A stretch of DNA of 64,000 nt, from positions 1 through 64,000 of the forward strand of contig NZ_CANMLV010000014.1 of NCBI RefSeq assembly GCF_947498825.1, in the 5' to 3' direction. This stretch comes from an uncultured Cedecea sp. GTDB lineage: Bacteria > Pseudomonadota > Gammaproteobacteria > Enterobacterales > Enterobacteriaceae. How positions within the stretch are numbered: position 1 is the stretch's first letter; every line of letters starts with the position of its first letter. The notes beneath the pieces were generated by a model. It did not search any database, was not told the origin of the DNA, and saw only the letters and a program-made list of their open reading frames with translations. Shown here piece by piece: positions 29,801 through 42,691 of the stretch. Made by a program: the position numbers and the translations under genes.

Positions 29801-30219
29801 TGAGCAGCGGAACCTTAATGGCCTTTGATTTTGGCACGAAAAGTATTGGCGTTGCCATCGGCCAGCGTATTACAGGTACCGCCCGCCCGCTTACGGCATT
29901 TAAAGCCCAGGACGGAACGCCAGACTGGGATCTGATCGAAAAGCTTCTGAAAGAGTGGCAGCCGGAAGAGATAATCGTGGGACTGCCGCTGAATATGGAC
30001 GGTACAGAACAACCTCTCACCGCCCGTGCGCGTAAATTCGCGAATCGCCTGCATGGGCGTTTTGGAGTAAAAGTCTCACTACAAGATGAACGGTTGAGCA
30101 CTGTTGAAGCCAGAGCCGGGTTATTTGAACAAGGTGGTTTTCGGGCGCTTAATAAAGGCAGTATCGACTCAGCCTCTGCGGTGGTTATTCTTGAAAGCTG
30201 GTTTGAGCATCATCCTTGA
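29800..30219 (+). CDS. ruvX: RuvX/YqgF family pre-16S rRNA nuclease
   Basis: 139-residue RNase H-fold nuclease (formerly YqgF) for 5' maturation of 16S rRNA. It has [13 protein letters not shown] near residue 9, VGLPLNMDG near residue 61 and the DERLSTVEA motif near residue 97, which carry the acidic catalytic residues. Confidence 0.96.
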   Translation: MSSGTLMAFDFGTKSIGVAIGQRITGTARPLTAFKAQDGTPDWDLIEKLLKEWQPEEIIVGLPLNMDGTEQPLTARARKFANRLHGRFGVKVSLQDERLSTVEARAGLFEQGGFRALNKGSIDSASAVVILESWFEHHP

Positions 30220-30275
30220 TATGTTCCTTCCGAACAGGCCTCTGGCTGATAAAGTCAGAGGCACTTAGCGTTCTG

Positions 30276-30617
30276 TCAGGCCGCCTTCTTTTCTTCTGGA
30301 TTATGTTCCAGTTCTTTGCTCAAGAAATAGTTTAAGAAGGTTCGGATCACGGCAATAATACCGAGCTTGATCAGACTGTCTAAATCCGGATCTACCGTGG
30401 TCACCAGGATATCAGCAGCTAACTGAAATTCGAGTGCAGTTGCCAGCCAGTTACCCAGACAGTAACGCGCCGCACGCCCCTCTTTTACCTTCAGTATCAC
30501 AACCAGCGTTTTCGCCAGCCCGATAACGACACAAATAACAGAAATTATCTCCAGCAAAAGCTGAAGATAACCCACGCAGGAAACTAATAACTCACGTAAA
30601 AAGTGTAAATCAGGCAT
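30276..30617 (-). CDS. DUF1622 family membrane protein
   Basis: 113 residues with two to three hydrophobic helices (LLLEIISVICVVIGLAKTLVV near residue 22 and LIKLGIIAVIRTFLNYFL near the end) and the RYCLGNWLATALEFQLAADIL segment typical of DUF1622. ATG at 30617 is preferred over the TTG one codon upstream. It has no counterpart between ruvX and yggR in E. coli. The 137-bp repeat lies 15 bases upstream of its start, so it may have arrived with that rearrangement. Function unknown. Confidence 0.8.
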   Translation of the reverse strand: MPDLHFLRELLVSCVGYLQLLLEIISVICVVIGLAKTLVVILKVKEGRAARYCLGNWLATALEFQLAADILVTTVDPDLDSLIKLGIIAVIRTFLNYFLSKELEHNPEEKKAA

Positions 30618-30632
30618 CAAATAACCTTAATA

Positions 30633-30769
30633 AGAGCCTATCAGGCATACATTGTCGCAGCCAGTTTGGGGCAGAAGTACGCGGAAAAACCGGAACGTAC
30701 ATACAGCACGTGAGGATTTTGAGCACTGCACCAAAATAGCAAATAAAATAGCCTAATGGCATAGGCTCT
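30633..30769. repeat. Dispersed ~137-bp repeat with terminal inverted repeats, copy 2
   Basis: Ends AGAGCCTAT...ATAGGCTCT are inverted repeats. The interior aligns with copy 1 at 27222-27368 (AACGTACAT, CACGTGAGG-TTTTGAG, AAATAAAATAGCCT), with short indels. It lies between the DUF1622 gene and yggR. The two copies diverge, so it is an older family, not a recent duplication. Confidence 0.75.
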
Positions 30770-30808
30770 AAGCTGACGAATATCGGTATCGGATATAGCA
30801 TAACCAGA

Positions 30809-31828
30809 TTAAACTGTCTCAGTGATATTATCTTCTCCGGCTGATAGCGTAAACATTCCCGCTTCCCGCAATAAAGCCCGGCTCTGTTCAAAACTCTGCA
30901 TTCCTACTCTCTGCCCGGTTTGTAAGAAGCCCGGGAGCTGGCACGTTTTCCCTTCGCGGATAATATGGCTGACTGCGGCAGTATTCAGCAGCAGTTCATA
31001 TAAAGCGACCCGTCCTCCCTCCCGAGTCGCCAATAGTTGTTGCGCCAGAATCCCCCGTAAGCTGCCTGCTAACTGGTAGCGAACCCACTCTTTTTCCGTG
31101 GCAGGAAAAATATTCACTATTCTGTCGATGGTCTGTACCGCATCACGAGCGTGAAGCGTTGCCAGTACTAGATGGCCGGTTTCTGCCGCCGTCAGCGCCA
31201 GACGAAGAGTATCGCAGTCCCTTAACTCACCCAGCACAATCACATCAGGATCCTGGCGAAGGGCAGCCTTTAATCCACTGGCAAAACTGCCGCAGTCTCG
31301 AGAGACATCGCGTTGCTGAATCAGACTTCGCTCAGATTGATGCAGATATTCAACCGGCTCTTCCAGCAATAGAATATGCCCTTCCCGCTGCCGATTTAAC
31401 TGATTAACCATCGCCGCCAGAGAAGTGGACTTACCGCTTCCGGTCGCCCCACTGATTAAAATTAAACCATCAGAATGCTGTAATAATGGCAGTACTGCCG
31501 CAGGCATTGCCAGTGAGTCGAGGGTTGGGCAGTGCTTCGGTAATAAACGCAGAGCCAAGGCGTAACCCTGTTGCTGACAAAATGCCTGCCCGCGTAATCG
31601 GATACCGCTCGCCATCGTCCGGGCAAAATCAACCTGCCCCTCCTGTATCAGTTGCTCTTTTTGTGCTTCAGTAAACCATTTCTCAATAAGTTCTGCGGGG
31701 AGTGGTGCGGTTTCCGGGAAAACGTCCAGCTTTCCCTGTCTTCGCCAGCGCATCGGTTGTCGCGGACACAGGTGTAGATCGGAAGCATTATGCTTTACAC
31801 TATGGGACACAATTTCTTCGATATCCAT
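30809..31828 (-). CDS. yggR: PilT/YggR family secretion ATPase
   Basis: 339-residue PilT-like AAA+ ATPase, E. coli YggR family. Walker A GATGSGKS is near residue 129, the Asp box with Walker B is VIVLGELRD, and the retraction-ATPase N-terminus SDLHLCPRQPMRWRRQGKLD is present. ATG at 31828 (MDIEEIVSHSVKHN) with GAGAGTGAT upstream is the family start. It is divergent from yggS with only 15 bases between start codons, so the two promoters overlap the opposing genes. No pilin genes are nearby. Confidence 0.92.
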   Translation of the reverse strand: MDIEEIVSHSVKHNASDLHLCPRQPMRWRRQGKLDVFPETAPLPAELIEKWFTEAQKEQLIQEGQVDFARTMASGIRLRGQAFCQQQGYALALRLLPKHCPTLDSLAMPAAVLPLLQHSDGLILISGATGSGKSTSLAAMVNQLNRQREGHILLLEEPVEYLHQSERSLIQQRDVSRDCGSFASGLKAALRQDPDVIVLGELRDCDTLRLALTAAETGHLVLATLHARDAVQTIDRIVNIFPATEKEWVRYQLAGSLRGILAQQLLATREGGRVALYELLLNTAAVSHIIREGKTCQLPGFLQTGQRVGMQSFEQSRALLREAGMFTLSAGEDNITETV

Positions 31829-31843
31829 ATCACTCTCAACATC

Positions 31844-32548
31844 ATGACTGAAATAGCGTACAACCTGGCACAGATTCATCAGAAAATCGCAGCAGCTTCA
31901 GCGCGTTGCGGGCGGGCCCCCGAAGACATTACCTTACTTGCGGTAAGCAAGACCAAACCTGTGCATGCCATCTCAGAAGCGATTGATGCAGGACAGACAT
32001 GTTTTGGTGAAAACTATGTCCAGGAAGGGGTGGATAAAATTCATCACTTTACAGAGCAAGGTATCACCGGGCTGGAATGGCACTTTATCGGTCCCTTGCA
32101 GTCGAATAAGAGCCGCCTTGTTGCAGAACATTTTGACTGGTGCCATACCATTGACAGGCTGCGTATCGCCACGCGTTTAAACGAGCAGCGCCCGGCTAAT
32201 TTACCGCCACTGAACGTCCTGATTCAGGTCAATATCAGTGATGAACAAAGTAAATCAGGTATTATGTTGGATCAACTGGATACCCTTGCGGCTGAAATAG
32301 CTCAACTACCAGGATTGAAACTCAGAGGACTGATGGCTATACCCGCGCCAGAACCTGACTATGAATGCCAGCTTGCCGTTTGCCGCAAAATGGCAGGGGC
32401 TTATGAAACACTTAAACATCGTTACCCAACCGTTGATACCTTATCCTTGGGCATGAGTGATGACATGGAAGCGGCTATCGCCGCAGGATCAACAATGGTG
32501 CGCATTGGAACCGCCATTTTTGGCGCTCGAGATTATTCTACCCGTTAA
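31844..32548 (+). CDS. yggS: YggS family PLP homeostasis protein
   Basis: 234 residues, as in E. coli YggS (PLPBP family). It is a PLP-binding TIM barrel without known catalysis that maintains pyridoxal phosphate and amino-acid balance. The PLP lysine is in LLAVSKTKPV near residue 36. ATG at 31844 gives the conserved start MTEIAYNLAQ. It leads the run yggS-yggT-yggU-rdgB-hemW. Confidence 0.96.
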   Translation: MTEIAYNLAQIHQKIAAASARCGRAPEDITLLAVSKTKPVHAISEAIDAGQTCFGENYVQEGVDKIHHFTEQGITGLEWHFIGPLQSNKSRLVAEHFDWCHTIDRLRIATRLNEQRPANLPPLNVLIQVNISDEQSKSGIMLDQLDTLAAEIAQLPGLKLRGLMAIPAPEPDYECQLAVCRKMAGAYETLKHRYPTVDTLSLGMSDDMEAAIAAGSTMVRIGTAIFGARDYSTR

Positions 32549-32572
32549 TTTTTATCATTATTAAGGAACACC

Positions 32573-33127
32573 ATGCTAACGTTGACTTTTCTGGTCAAAA
32601 CCCTAATTGAGTTGTACGTAATGGTGCTGTTGATCCGCATCTGGATGCAGTGGTCACGCTGTGATTTTTATAATCCATTCGCACAATTTGTCGTTAAAAT
32701 TACGCAGCCTGTTATTGGCCCATTGCGTAAAATTATTCCTTCGCTGGGTCCGATTGATACTTCCTCATTACTGGTGGCCTTTATTCTGACCACTCTGAAG
32801 TATCCGCTCCTGCTGCTGATTCAAGCAGGGGCTTTATCACTCGACCCAATGTATCTGCTGATTGGTCTGCTGTCATTACTGAAGTCCTCAGGAATCATGG
32901 TGTTCTGGGTGATTATCGCGCGTTCTTTGATGAGCTGGATAAGCCAGGGGCGCAGTCCTATGGAGTATGTTTTAATTCAGATGACCGAACCAATGATGGC
33001 GCCGATCCGTCGTATTTTACCGGCCATGGGCGGGATCGATTTTTCAGCGATGATTGTTATTCTGATCCTCTATGCGCTGAACTATCTGGGAATGGATCTC
33101 TTTCCGGGGCTTTGGTATTTGCTGTGA
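32573..33127 (+). CDS. yggT: YggT family integral membrane protein
   Basis: 184 residues with two repeated YGGT units, each with a hydrophobic helix pair and an amphipathic segment ([21 protein letters not shown] and [21 protein letters not shown]). It is linked to osmotic stress and division in other species. Its stop codon overlaps the GTG start of yggU. Confidence 0.95.
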   Translation: MLTLTFLVKTLIELYVMVLLIRIWMQWSRCDFYNPFAQFVVKITQPVIGPLRKIIPSLGPIDTSSLLVAFILTTLKYPLLLLIQAGALSLDPMYLLIGLLSLLKSSGIMVFWVIIARSLMSWISQGRSPMEYVLIQMTEPMMAPIRRILPAMGGIDFSAMIVILILYALNYLGMDLFPGLWYLL

Positions 33128-33417
33128 GTCCAGTTAGCAAGACCCCTGATGGGCTGTTATTACGGTTGTATATTCAACCGAAAGCCCATCGGGATAGTCT
33201 GGTAGGGTTACATGGCGATGAGTTAAAAGTCGCCATCACCGCCCCGCCCGTTGATGGTAAAGCCAACAGTCACCTTATCAAATTTTTAGCCAAACAGTTT
33301 CGGGTTACCAAAAATCAGGTGGTACTGGTGAAAGGTGAAACCAGCCGCCATAAGCAGATTAAAATTATCGACCCGCAACAGATCCCGACAGACGTCGCGG
33401 CAATAATCACAGAGTAG
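33124..33417 (+). CDS. yggU: DUF167 family protein YggU
   Basis: 97 residues. A GTG start at 33124 overlaps the yggT stop (GTGA). The DUF167 core [32 protein letters not shown] is clear. An earlier TTG in the yggT 3' end is possible but less likely. Function unknown. Confidence 0.93.
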   Translation: MSPVSKTPDGLLLRLYIQPKAHRDSLVGLHGDELKVAITAPPVDGKANSHLIKFLAKQFRVTKNQVVLVKGETSRHKQIKIIDPQQIPTDVAAIITE

Positions 33418-33423
33418 TCCACT

Positions 33424-34017
33424 ATGAAAAAAGTTGTTTTAGCGACCGGCAACGCCGGTAAAGTGCGTGAACTGGCAAGTTTGCTGGCCGATTTTGGCCT
33501 GGATGTCGTCGCACAAACAGAGCTGGGAGTCATTTCAGCCGAAGAAACAGGCCTGACATTTATTGAAAATGCCATTCTTAAAGCGCGCCACGCAGCACAA
33601 ATTACCGGCTTACCGGCTATTGCTGATGATTCTGGTCTGGCCGTCAATGCTCTTGGCGGTGCGCCTGGCATCTACTCTGCCCGTTATGCCGGGGAAGAGG
33701 CAACAGACAGACAAAACCTGGAAAAATTACTGGTTGCGCTGAAAGATGTACCCGATGCCGAACGTCAGGCACAGTTCCACTGTGTCCTGGTCTATATGCG
33801 CCATGCCGAAGATCCAACGCCATTAGTTTTCCACGGTAGCTGGGAAGGTATGATTACCCACACACCGGCCGGTGAAGGTGGTTTTGGTTACGATCCTATT
33901 TTCTATGTTCCCGGCGAAGGTAAAACAGCTTCACAGTTCACGCGCGAAGAAAAAAGCGCCATTTCCCACCGTGGACAAGCTCTGAAACTCTTACTGGAAG
34001 CCATGCGTAATGGCTAA
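33424..34017 (+). CDS. rdgB: XTP/dITP diphosphatase
   Basis: 197 residues, the same as E. coli RdgB. House-cleaning pyrophosphatase that hydrolyses dITP, XTP and dHAPTP. It has the family motifs [13 protein letters not shown] at the N-terminus, [11 protein letters not shown] near residue 68 and [11 protein letters not shown] near residue 153. It overlaps hemW by 8 bases. Confidence 0.97.
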   Translation: MKKVVLATGNAGKVRELASLLADFGLDVVAQTELGVISAEETGLTFIENAILKARHAAQITGLPAIADDSGLAVNALGGAPGIYSARYAGEEATDRQNLEKLLVALKDVPDAERQAQFHCVLVYMRHAEDPTPLVFHGSWEGMITHTPAGEGGFGYDPIFYVPGEGKTASQFTREEKSAISHRGQALKLLLEAMRNG

Positions 34018-35146
34018 TTTGCCACCTCTGAGCCTGTATATTCATATTCCGTGGTGCGTACAAAAGTGCCCCTACTGTGACTTCAATTCCCACGCCTTGA
34101 AAGGCGAAGTACCGCACGATGATTATGTCAGCCACTTATTGAGTGACCTGACTCTCGATGTCCCCCTGGCACAAGGACGTGAGATTAACACTATCTTTAT
34201 CGGCGGCGGTACGCCAAGCCTGTTATCCAGTGAAGCGATGCAAACCCTGCTCGATGGCGTCCGTGAACGTCTGGTACTGGCCGCTGATGCAGAAATTACC
34301 ATGGAAGCGAACCCGGGAACCGTTGAAGCTGACCGTTTTGTCGGTTACCAGAAAGCGGGGATCAATCGTATCTCTATTGGAGTACAAAGCTTCAGTGAAT
34401 CTAAGCTTAAACGCTTAGGGCGCATCCACGACTCCGGCGAAGCAAAGCGGGCGGCAAATCTGGCTGCAGGTCTGGGATTACGGAGCTTCAATCTTGATTT
34501 AATGCATGGCTTACCGGACCAGACACTGGAAGAGGCCCTGGACGATTTGCGCCAGGCAATCGCCTTGAATCCTCCCCATTTATCCTGGTATCAGCTAACG
34601 ATTGAACCTAACACTATGTTTGGTTCACGTCCGCCAGTACTGCCGGATGATGACGCTTTATGGGATATTTTTGAACAGGGGGACAAACTACTGACTGCCG
34701 CAGGCTATCAGCAGTATGAAACCTCAGCCTATGCCAAGCCGGGCTATCAATGTCAGCATAACCTGAACTACTGGCGCTTCGGCGATTACTTAGGTATCGG
34801 CTGCGGCGCACACGGTAAAATTACCTTCCCGGATGGTCGCATTCTGCGTACCGAGAAAACACGCCATCCTCGCGGCTATATGACAGGCGAATATCTGCAT
34901 CGTCAGCACGACGTGGAGCATAAAGAGAAGCCGTTTGAATTCTTTATGAACCGTTTTCGCTTGCTGGAAGCTGCGCCCCGGAATGAATTTACCCGTTATA
35001 CCGGGTTAGATGAGCAAGTAATTCGACCGCAGTTAACCGAAGCCTTAGAACGAGGTTACCTGACAGAAAGCGTAACCCACTGGCAGATAACCGAAAAAGG
35101 TAAACTGTTTTTGAATTCGCTTCTTGAACTGTTTCTGGCCGAATAA
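34010..35146 (+). CDS. hemW: Radical SAM heme chaperone HemW
   Basis: 378 residues, as in E. coli. The cluster motif [10 protein letters not shown] (C-x3-C-x2-C) is near residue 16 and the SAM-binding GGGTPSLL near residue 67. It is homologous to the oxygen-independent coproporphyrinogen oxidase HemN but belongs to the HemW heme-insertion group. A terminator follows. In E. coli yggM and ansB come next; here they are absent and a sugar-utilisation block takes their place. Confidence 0.96.
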   Translation: MANLPPLSLYIHIPWCVQKCPYCDFNSHALKGEVPHDDYVSHLLSDLTLDVPLAQGREINTIFIGGGTPSLLSSEAMQTLLDGVRERLVLAADAEITMEANPGTVEADRFVGYQKAGINRISIGVQSFSESKLKRLGRIHDSGEAKRAANLAAGLGLRSFNLDLMHGLPDQTLEEALDDLRQAIALNPPHLSWYQLTIEPNTMFGSRPPVLPDDDALWDIFEQGDKLLTAAGYQQYETSAYAKPGYQCQHNLNYWRFGDYLGIGCGAHGKITFPDGRILRTEKTRHPRGYMTGEYLHRQHDVEHKEKPFEFFMNRFRLLEAAPRNEFTRYTGLDEQVIRPQLTEALERGYLTESVTHWQITEKGKLFLNSLLELFLAE

Positions 35147-35153
35147 TCATCAT

Positions 35154-35185
35154 GGTGGACTGGCCCGGCCAATCCACCGTTTTTT
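35154..35185 (+). terminator. Intrinsic terminator after hemW
   Basis: GGTGGACTGGCC pairs with GGCCAATCCACC (one mismatch) and is followed by TTTTTT. It lies 8 bases past the stop. Confidence 0.85.
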
Positions 35186-35257
35186 ATCCCACACGCCCTG
35201 AATCCCGACTTTTCAGCTGACCAATGTCTTATATTGTTCAATTAAGCTGTTCTTCTG

Positions 35258-35395
35258 CTAACCTTGCGTTCCGGATCCGCTTTTAGCGCTTCGTTCATGC
35301 AGCTCTTCACGGATAGCTTCGCTCTCTGAGGCGTACTCACCACTGGATACCCGCTCTTTTACCTGAACAGCCATTTTATTCGGCAGAGTTATCAC
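35258..35395 (-). pseudogene. Remnant of a ParD-like type II antitoxin gene
   Basis: A short minus-strand frame with a GTG at 35395 and an ATG at 35374 encodes VITLPNKMAVQVKERV then SSGEYASESEAIREEL. This is the ribbon-helix-helix core of ParD/CC2985-type antitoxins. It stops after 45 codons, where intact members run to about 80 residues, and no ParE toxin gene is beside it. It begins 6 bases past the GntR stop, with no gene or promoter of its own in view, so it is probably a decayed remnant left by rearrangement. Confidence 0.6.
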
Positions 35396-35400
35396 TACGA

Positions 35401-36132
35401 TTATTGAGCGTCCAACGGATTTTCCACGTGGCTGCGCCGCAAATGATAGTCAACCTGATACTCACTGGCATTACGAAACATGACAGAATAGTTAAGAAAC
35501 TCTCCGCTGTTGCTGTAGGAAAGAGAGGTAATTCTCAGCAATGGCGTCTGTTCCGGTACGTTCAACGACTGTGCCAGTTGCTTGTCCGCCAGAATGGGGG
35601 TCAGCGTTTCATAGTTACCACTGATGATTATCCCGCACTCCTTTTCAATATAATCGAACTTTGATCCCTCCAGATGCACCAACGACAGGTTGCGAAACAG
35701 CTTCACAGGCATATAGCTGTCTTCCAGCATCAGCGGCTTGCCATCAACACATCGCACACGACGCGAGAAATAGATCCGCTCATCAATTTTTATCCGCAGC
35801 AGACTGGCAATCGCCGGTGGTGCTGGCATCACTTCGAAAAGCAATACATGACTGACGACGTCCTTACCTTGCTTACGCAATACTTCGACAAACCCGGTTA
35901 GATTTGTCGTTTCGTGATGTAAATCTTTGCGGGCAACATAGGTACCGGAACCGTGACGACGCACAACTAATCCCCAGGTCACCAGTAAATCGATTGCTTT
36001 ACGGATCGTCATGCGGGCGACACCAAACTCCTCCGCCAGTTTTTTTTCTCCCGGAAGCGGGCTGCCGATATCAAAATCGGAGGAATTGAGCCGCAGGCGT
36101 AACCTGTCAGCGATAGATTTATAGATCACCAT
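35401..36132 (-). CDS. GntR family regulator with UTRA domain
   Basis: 243 residues. The N-terminal GntR winged helix (GEKKLAEEFGVARMTIRKAIDLLVTWGLV, residues 25-55) is followed by a UTRA effector domain. ATG at 36132 has AGAGG upstream; another ATG at 36147 is in frame but poorly placed for a ribosome-binding site. It is divergent from an alpha-glucoside PTS operon, with an 11-bp-arm palindrome between them. Local repression of that operon, relieved by a sugar phosphate, is the likely role. Confidence 0.87.
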   Translation of the reverse strand: MVIYKSIADRLRLRLNSSDFDIGSPLPGEKKLAEEFGVARMTIRKAIDLLVTWGLVVRRHGSGTYVARKDLHHETTNLTGFVEVLRKQGKDVVSHVLLFEVMPAPPAIASLLRIKIDERIYFSRRVRCVDGKPLMLEDSYMPVKLFRNLSLVHLEGSKFDYIEKECGIIISGNYETLTPILADKQLAQSLNVPEQTPLLRITSLSYSNSGEFLNYSVMFRNASEYQVDYHLRRSHVENPLDAQ

Positions 36133-36175
36133 TAGACCTCTATTCATAGTGCTGAGAGGGACACCCTCTTCAACA

Positions 36176-36203
36176 TGTCTAATTTTATATTAAAAATTAG
36201 ACA
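36176..36203. promoter_or_regulatory. Predicted GntR operator
   Basis: TGTCTAATTTT-N6-AAAATTAGACA is a 28-bp inverted repeat with perfect 11-bp arms in the divergent gap 36133-36395. The TGTCTA/TAGACA ends match operators of sugar-responsive GntR/UTRA repressors (TreR-like). The rest of the gap is the probable promoter region of the PTS gene. Confidence 0.65.
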
Positions 36204-36395
36204 ACATCGGCGTAATTAAAACCATGAAAGCGATCACGTATCGCAAGCGTGATGCATGTTGCCGTAAGGGCAAATGCCTATTCTCGTATCAGGCCAGTAC
36301 AAATAGTTATCCAAAATAATTCAGTGCGGTACGTTCAGTCTGCCGCGCATGAATAAGGCCTCTCACCCTACAAGTTGTTACATGAGGATTTTCAA

Positions 36396-39337
<2,942 letters not shown>

Positions 39338-39344
39338 TCTTACC

Positions 39345-39368
39345 GGCAGGCATCCCTGGATGCCTGTC
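39345..39368 (+). terminator. Hairpin after aglB
   Basis: CAGGCATCC pairs with GGATGCCTG around a two-base centre, followed by only TCAGTATATTT. It is probably a terminator but lacks a full T-run. Confidence 0.5.
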
Positions 39369-39430
39369 AGTATATTTAATTGCCGCTGAATACTCTATGC
39401 CGGAAGTGCTGTCTGTTCAGGGTGAAGATA

Positions 39431-40144
39431 TTAATTTAACGTGCTGACCAAAGCCTTACGCTGCTCTTCGAGAGAAACCACTTTATTACAGACATCACGA
39501 CCGAACTTCTGGAAGTCGGCTTCCTGGCTCTTCCATTCAGACTGCACAGCCGTTTGCAAACCGCCCAGGTTACCCAGTACGTTTTGCAGTGGATTACCGC
39601 CGCCCATGACCGCTTTCGCGCCCATCTCATTAATACTGTCCTGCACGATAGCGCCCATCGCCTGATTGACTAGCTGCTGCCCCTGGCTGCGAACCTGCTC
39701 AATAGCCTGGTAATGAAACGTCAGACCATCCGGGCGATGCTCAATAATACGGTTCATTTGCTCTTTAAGCTGACTATCAAGCTTAGTCAAACGCCCACGC
39801 ATGTTACTGTTCTCACCCACTTCTTTGGCAATAATACGGTCCAGAGCAATGCGACCTTGATCAACTCGCTGACGCGCACCGTTATCAATCCAGGGTAAAT
39901 CAGTACGCAGCGCTTGCTGGTAATTAACCGCCTGCTGACGCTGGGTTGTATTCAGCGATTTCGCCACACCGTTAAATTGCACGTTACCATTAGGGGCAAT
40001 CACCAGATCGCCATTTTTCCCCACGACCTGAACCGACTGTGGCGTGATAACAACATCATCTTGTGGGTTAACACGACACTGATAATTGGCCTGAGCCGAG
40101 GCGGCTGTTACCAGCAATGCGCCTAAAAGAGCCTGACGAAACAT
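39431..40144 (-). CDS. yggN: DUF2884 family secreted protein YggN
   Basis: 237 residues (E. coli YggN 239). A signal peptide (MFRQALLGALLVTAASAQA) is followed by a periplasmic helical region with MNRIIEHRPDGLTFHYQAI and QDSINEMGAKAV, conserved with E. coli. ATG at 40144 has GGAGG nearby. It is the last gene of trmB-yggL-yggN but is separated by the yggL terminator. Function unknown. Confidence 0.92.
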   Translation of the reverse strand: MFRQALLGALLVTAASAQANYQCRVNPQDDVVITPQSVQVVGKNGDLVIAPNGNVQFNGVAKSLNTTQRQQAVNYQQALRTDLPWIDNGARQRVDQGRIALDRIIAKEVGENSNMRGRLTKLDSQLKEQMNRIIEHRPDGLTFHYQAIEQVRSQGQQLVNQAMGAIVQDSINEMGAKAVMGGGNPLQNVLGNLGGLQTAVQSEWKSQEADFQKFGRDVCNKVVSLEEQRKALVSTLN

Positions 40145-40261
40145 AGCACCTCCTGAATATGAAGTATTACCCTGAGCCTGAAACGACGTCTCCCCGTCAT
40201 ACTTCAAACTATCAGAGAGTTTTTCACAGAATCAATCCATTCATTTTTAACACTTCAATAC

Positions 40262-40292
40262 AAAAGGGGAAAAACACCGTTTTCCCCTTTTT
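40262..40292 (-). terminator. Terminator after yggL
   Basis: A-rich/T-rich stem AAAAGGGGAAAA with TTTTCCCCTTTT, 35 bases past the yggL stop on the minus strand. Symmetric enough to work both ways. Confidence 0.8.
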
Positions 40293-40327
40293 GCTTTATA
40301 TGTTACAGCTGCCCCCTCAAGGACAAC

Positions 40328-40654
40328 TTAATCCCACCAGACGTCGAACAAGTCGCTGGTACGTACATTTGTCAGTTTACGCGCTTCCAGCCAGTCACGG
40401 ATCTGAGCCTGATGTTCAGGGGTACATTTGCCCACCTCTTCTGTGCAAACTAACCCTTCCCATGCCAGGTAGCCGCTGCCATCAAAAGCCAGTTTATTAG
40501 GGGCAATGACTTCAGCGATCAGAGCATCGACTGTTTCATCGATCTGTTCTTCAGACGTACCTTCAGGGAAACTCCAGGCAACTGAAAAGCCAATTTCCTG
40601 GAACTCGTCAATATGCATCTTTTTACGCAAACGACGGCTGCGGTTCTTTGCCAT
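40328..40654 (-). CDS. yggL: YggL family protein (DUF469)
   Basis: 108 residues, as in E. coli YggL. The basic start AKNRSRRLRKKMHIDEFQE is characteristic, and E. coli YggL is reported to associate with ribosomes. Its ATG overlaps the trmB stop. Confidence 0.94.
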   Translation of the reverse strand: MAKNRSRRLRKKMHIDEFQEIGFSVAWSFPEGTSEEQIDETVDALIAEVIAPNKLAFDGSGYLAWEGLVCTEEVGKCTPEHQAQIRDWLEARKLTNVRTSDLFDVWWD

Positions 40655-41373
40655 TACTTTACCCTCTCAAACATTAAGTCCCATACACCGTGGCCGAGAC
40701 GATGGCCACGCTGCTCGAATTTAGTCACTGGACGTGAGTCCGGACGCGGTACGTAATCTTTGCTCTGTGACTGGTTCTGGTAACCATCCAGACCTGACAT
40801 TACTTCGAGCATATGTTCCGCATAAGGTTCCCAATCGGTCGCCATATGGAATACACCACCAAGCTTCAGTTTGCTTTTTACCAGCTCTGCAAAAGGTGCC
40901 TGCACAATACGACGTTTATTATGACGCGCTTTATGCCACGGGTCCGGGAAGAATAACTGCACCATCGTCAGAGAGTTATCAGGGATCATCTGTTCCAGTA
41001 CTTCAACCGCATCGTGGCACATTACCTTCAGATTCTCGACTTCCATCTCTTTCGCCAGGCTCAGGCAAGCGCCAACTCCCGGTAAATGTACTTCAATTCC
41101 AAGATAGTTATGGTGAGGGTTAGTATTCGCCATCGTGACTAATGAAGCCCCCATACCAAAACCGATTTCCAGGGTAACAGGCTCTTGGTTATTAAACAGA
41201 GAAGGGAAATCAAGCGGTTGTGCCTGATATTCAACGCCCATCACCGGCCAGTAGTTATCCAGCGCAAGCTGCTGGCCTTTGGTCAGGCGGCCTTGGCGGC
41301 GAACAAAGCTACGAATGCGACGTAAGGCGCGGCCTTCTTCATTAAATTCCGGTGAAATGACGTCATTCTTCAT
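40654..41373 (-). CDS. trmB: tRNA (guanine-N7)-methyltransferase
   Basis: 239 residues, as in E. coli TrmB. It makes m7G46 in tRNA using SAM. The SAM motif [11 protein letters not shown] is near residue 69 and the substrate motif [15 protein letters not shown] near residue 140. It is divergent from mutY across 229 bases. Confidence 0.97.
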   Translation of the reverse strand: MKNDVISPEFNEEGRALRRIRSFVRRQGRLTKGQQLALDNYWPVMGVEYQAQPLDFPSLFNNQEPVTLEIGFGMGASLVTMANTNPHHNYLGIEVHLPGVGACLSLAKEMEVENLKVMCHDAVEVLEQMIPDNSLTMVQLFFPDPWHKARHNKRRIVQAPFAELVKSKLKLGGVFHMATDWEPYAEHMLEVMSGLDGYQNQSQSKDYVPRPDSRPVTKFEQRGHRLGHGVWDLMFERVK

Positions 41374-41602
41374 GATTGATTAATACTTCGGTTGAGATTG
41401 GAGAAAACAGGCATTATCCAAAGTTAAAGACGAGAAGCAAGCGACTCCTCCGATAAAACCTGGTGCGACTCAGTGTAGCGCCATCGGTAACGTCAATACT
41501 AGCGCATCTCGTCATTCCACGCATAAGGAAAGATCCGGTTTACAGCTGTAGAACTCTGTGCTGGAATCTGCATCCTGACTCCCTCTTTGCGGATACCTCG
41601 CG

Positions 41603-42661
41603 TTGACTTTACAAGCTGCTCAATTTTCCCGACAAGTACTCGACTGGTATGATAAATACGGGCGTAAAACCCTGCCATGGCAACAAGAAAAAACAGCTTA
41701 TAAAGTCTGGCTATCGGAAGTGATGTTGCAACAAACACAGGTTACAACGGTTATCCCCTATTTTGAACGTTTTATGGCGCGTTTTCCGACAGTTACCAGC
41801 CTTGCGCGCGCCCCCCAGGACGAAGTTTTGCACCTTTGGACCGGTCTGGGATATTACGCCCGGGCACGTAATCTGCATAAAGCAGCACAAAAAATTGCCG
41901 ATGAGCATGGCGGCGTCTTTCCTGAAACCTTTGACGAAGTTGCTGCCCTGCCAGGCGTCGGGCGTTCGACGGCAGGAGCTGTACTGTCGCTAGCTTTAGG
42001 GAAGCATTTTCCGATTCTGGATGGCAACGTTAAGCGTGTTTTAGCCCGCTGCTATGCTGTCAGTGGCTGGCCCGGAAAAAAGGACGTAGAAAAACGTCTC
42101 TGGGATATCAGCGAAAAAGTTACCCCGGCTCTGGGTGTCAGTCAGTTTAATCAGGCGATGATGGACTTAGGCGCGCTGGTTTGTACTCGCTCGAAGCCCA
42201 AATGCACTCTCTGTCCGCTGCATAATGGCTGTGCGGCCTACGCCACTGAAAGCTGGGCCAGCTATCCGGGTAAAAAACCCAAAGTCACCTTGCCGCAACG
42301 TACCGGTTATATGCTGATGATGCAGGAAGGCAATGAGGTCTTTCTGGAGAAGCGTCCCCCCGTCGGGCTATGGGGAGGGTTATTTTGCTTTCCTCAGTTT
42401 TCTACATTATCTGAACTGAATAGCTGGTTAACGCAGCGTGGTCTACCTGTTGATCAGATAAGGCAGCTTACCGCTTTTCGTCATACTTTTAGCCATTTCC
42501 ATTTAGATATCGTTCCAATGTGGATTTCGGTATCCTTATCGGGCGGCTGCATGGATGAAGGCTCCGGTCTCTGGTATAACTTATCCCAGCCCCCTTCTGT
42601 TGGGCTGGCAGCGCCAGTAGAACGCTTGCTTCAACAGTTACATGCCGATCCGGTGTTATAA
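41603..42661 (+). CDS. mutY: Adenine DNA glycosylase
   Basis: 352 residues (E. coli 350). It removes A mispaired with 8-oxoG or G. The helix-hairpin-helix [11 protein letters not shown] near residue 115 is followed by catalytic Asp in [12 protein letters not shown], the 4Fe-4S ligands in [17 protein letters not shown] near residue 194 and a C-terminal NUDIX-like MutT domain. There is no ATG at the expected place; TTG at 41603 is the only reasonable start, with a weak ribosome-binding site. Confidence 0.95.
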   Translation: MTLQAAQFSRQVLDWYDKYGRKTLPWQQEKTAYKVWLSEVMLQQTQVTTVIPYFERFMARFPTVTSLARAPQDEVLHLWTGLGYYARARNLHKAAQKIADEHGGVFPETFDEVAALPGVGRSTAGAVLSLALGKHFPILDGNVKRVLARCYAVSGWPGKKDVEKRLWDISEKVTPALGVSQFNQAMMDLGALVCTRSKPKCTLCPLHNGCAAYATESWASYPGKKPKVTLPQRTGYMLMMQEGNEVFLEKRPPVGLWGGLFCFPQFSTLSELNSWLTQRGLPVDQIRQLTAFRHTFSHFHLDIVPMWISVSLSGGCMDEGSGLWYNLSQPPSVGLAAPVERLLQQLHADPVL

Positions 42662-42691
42662 AAATCGAGCGAAAGAGATAAGGAAACAACA

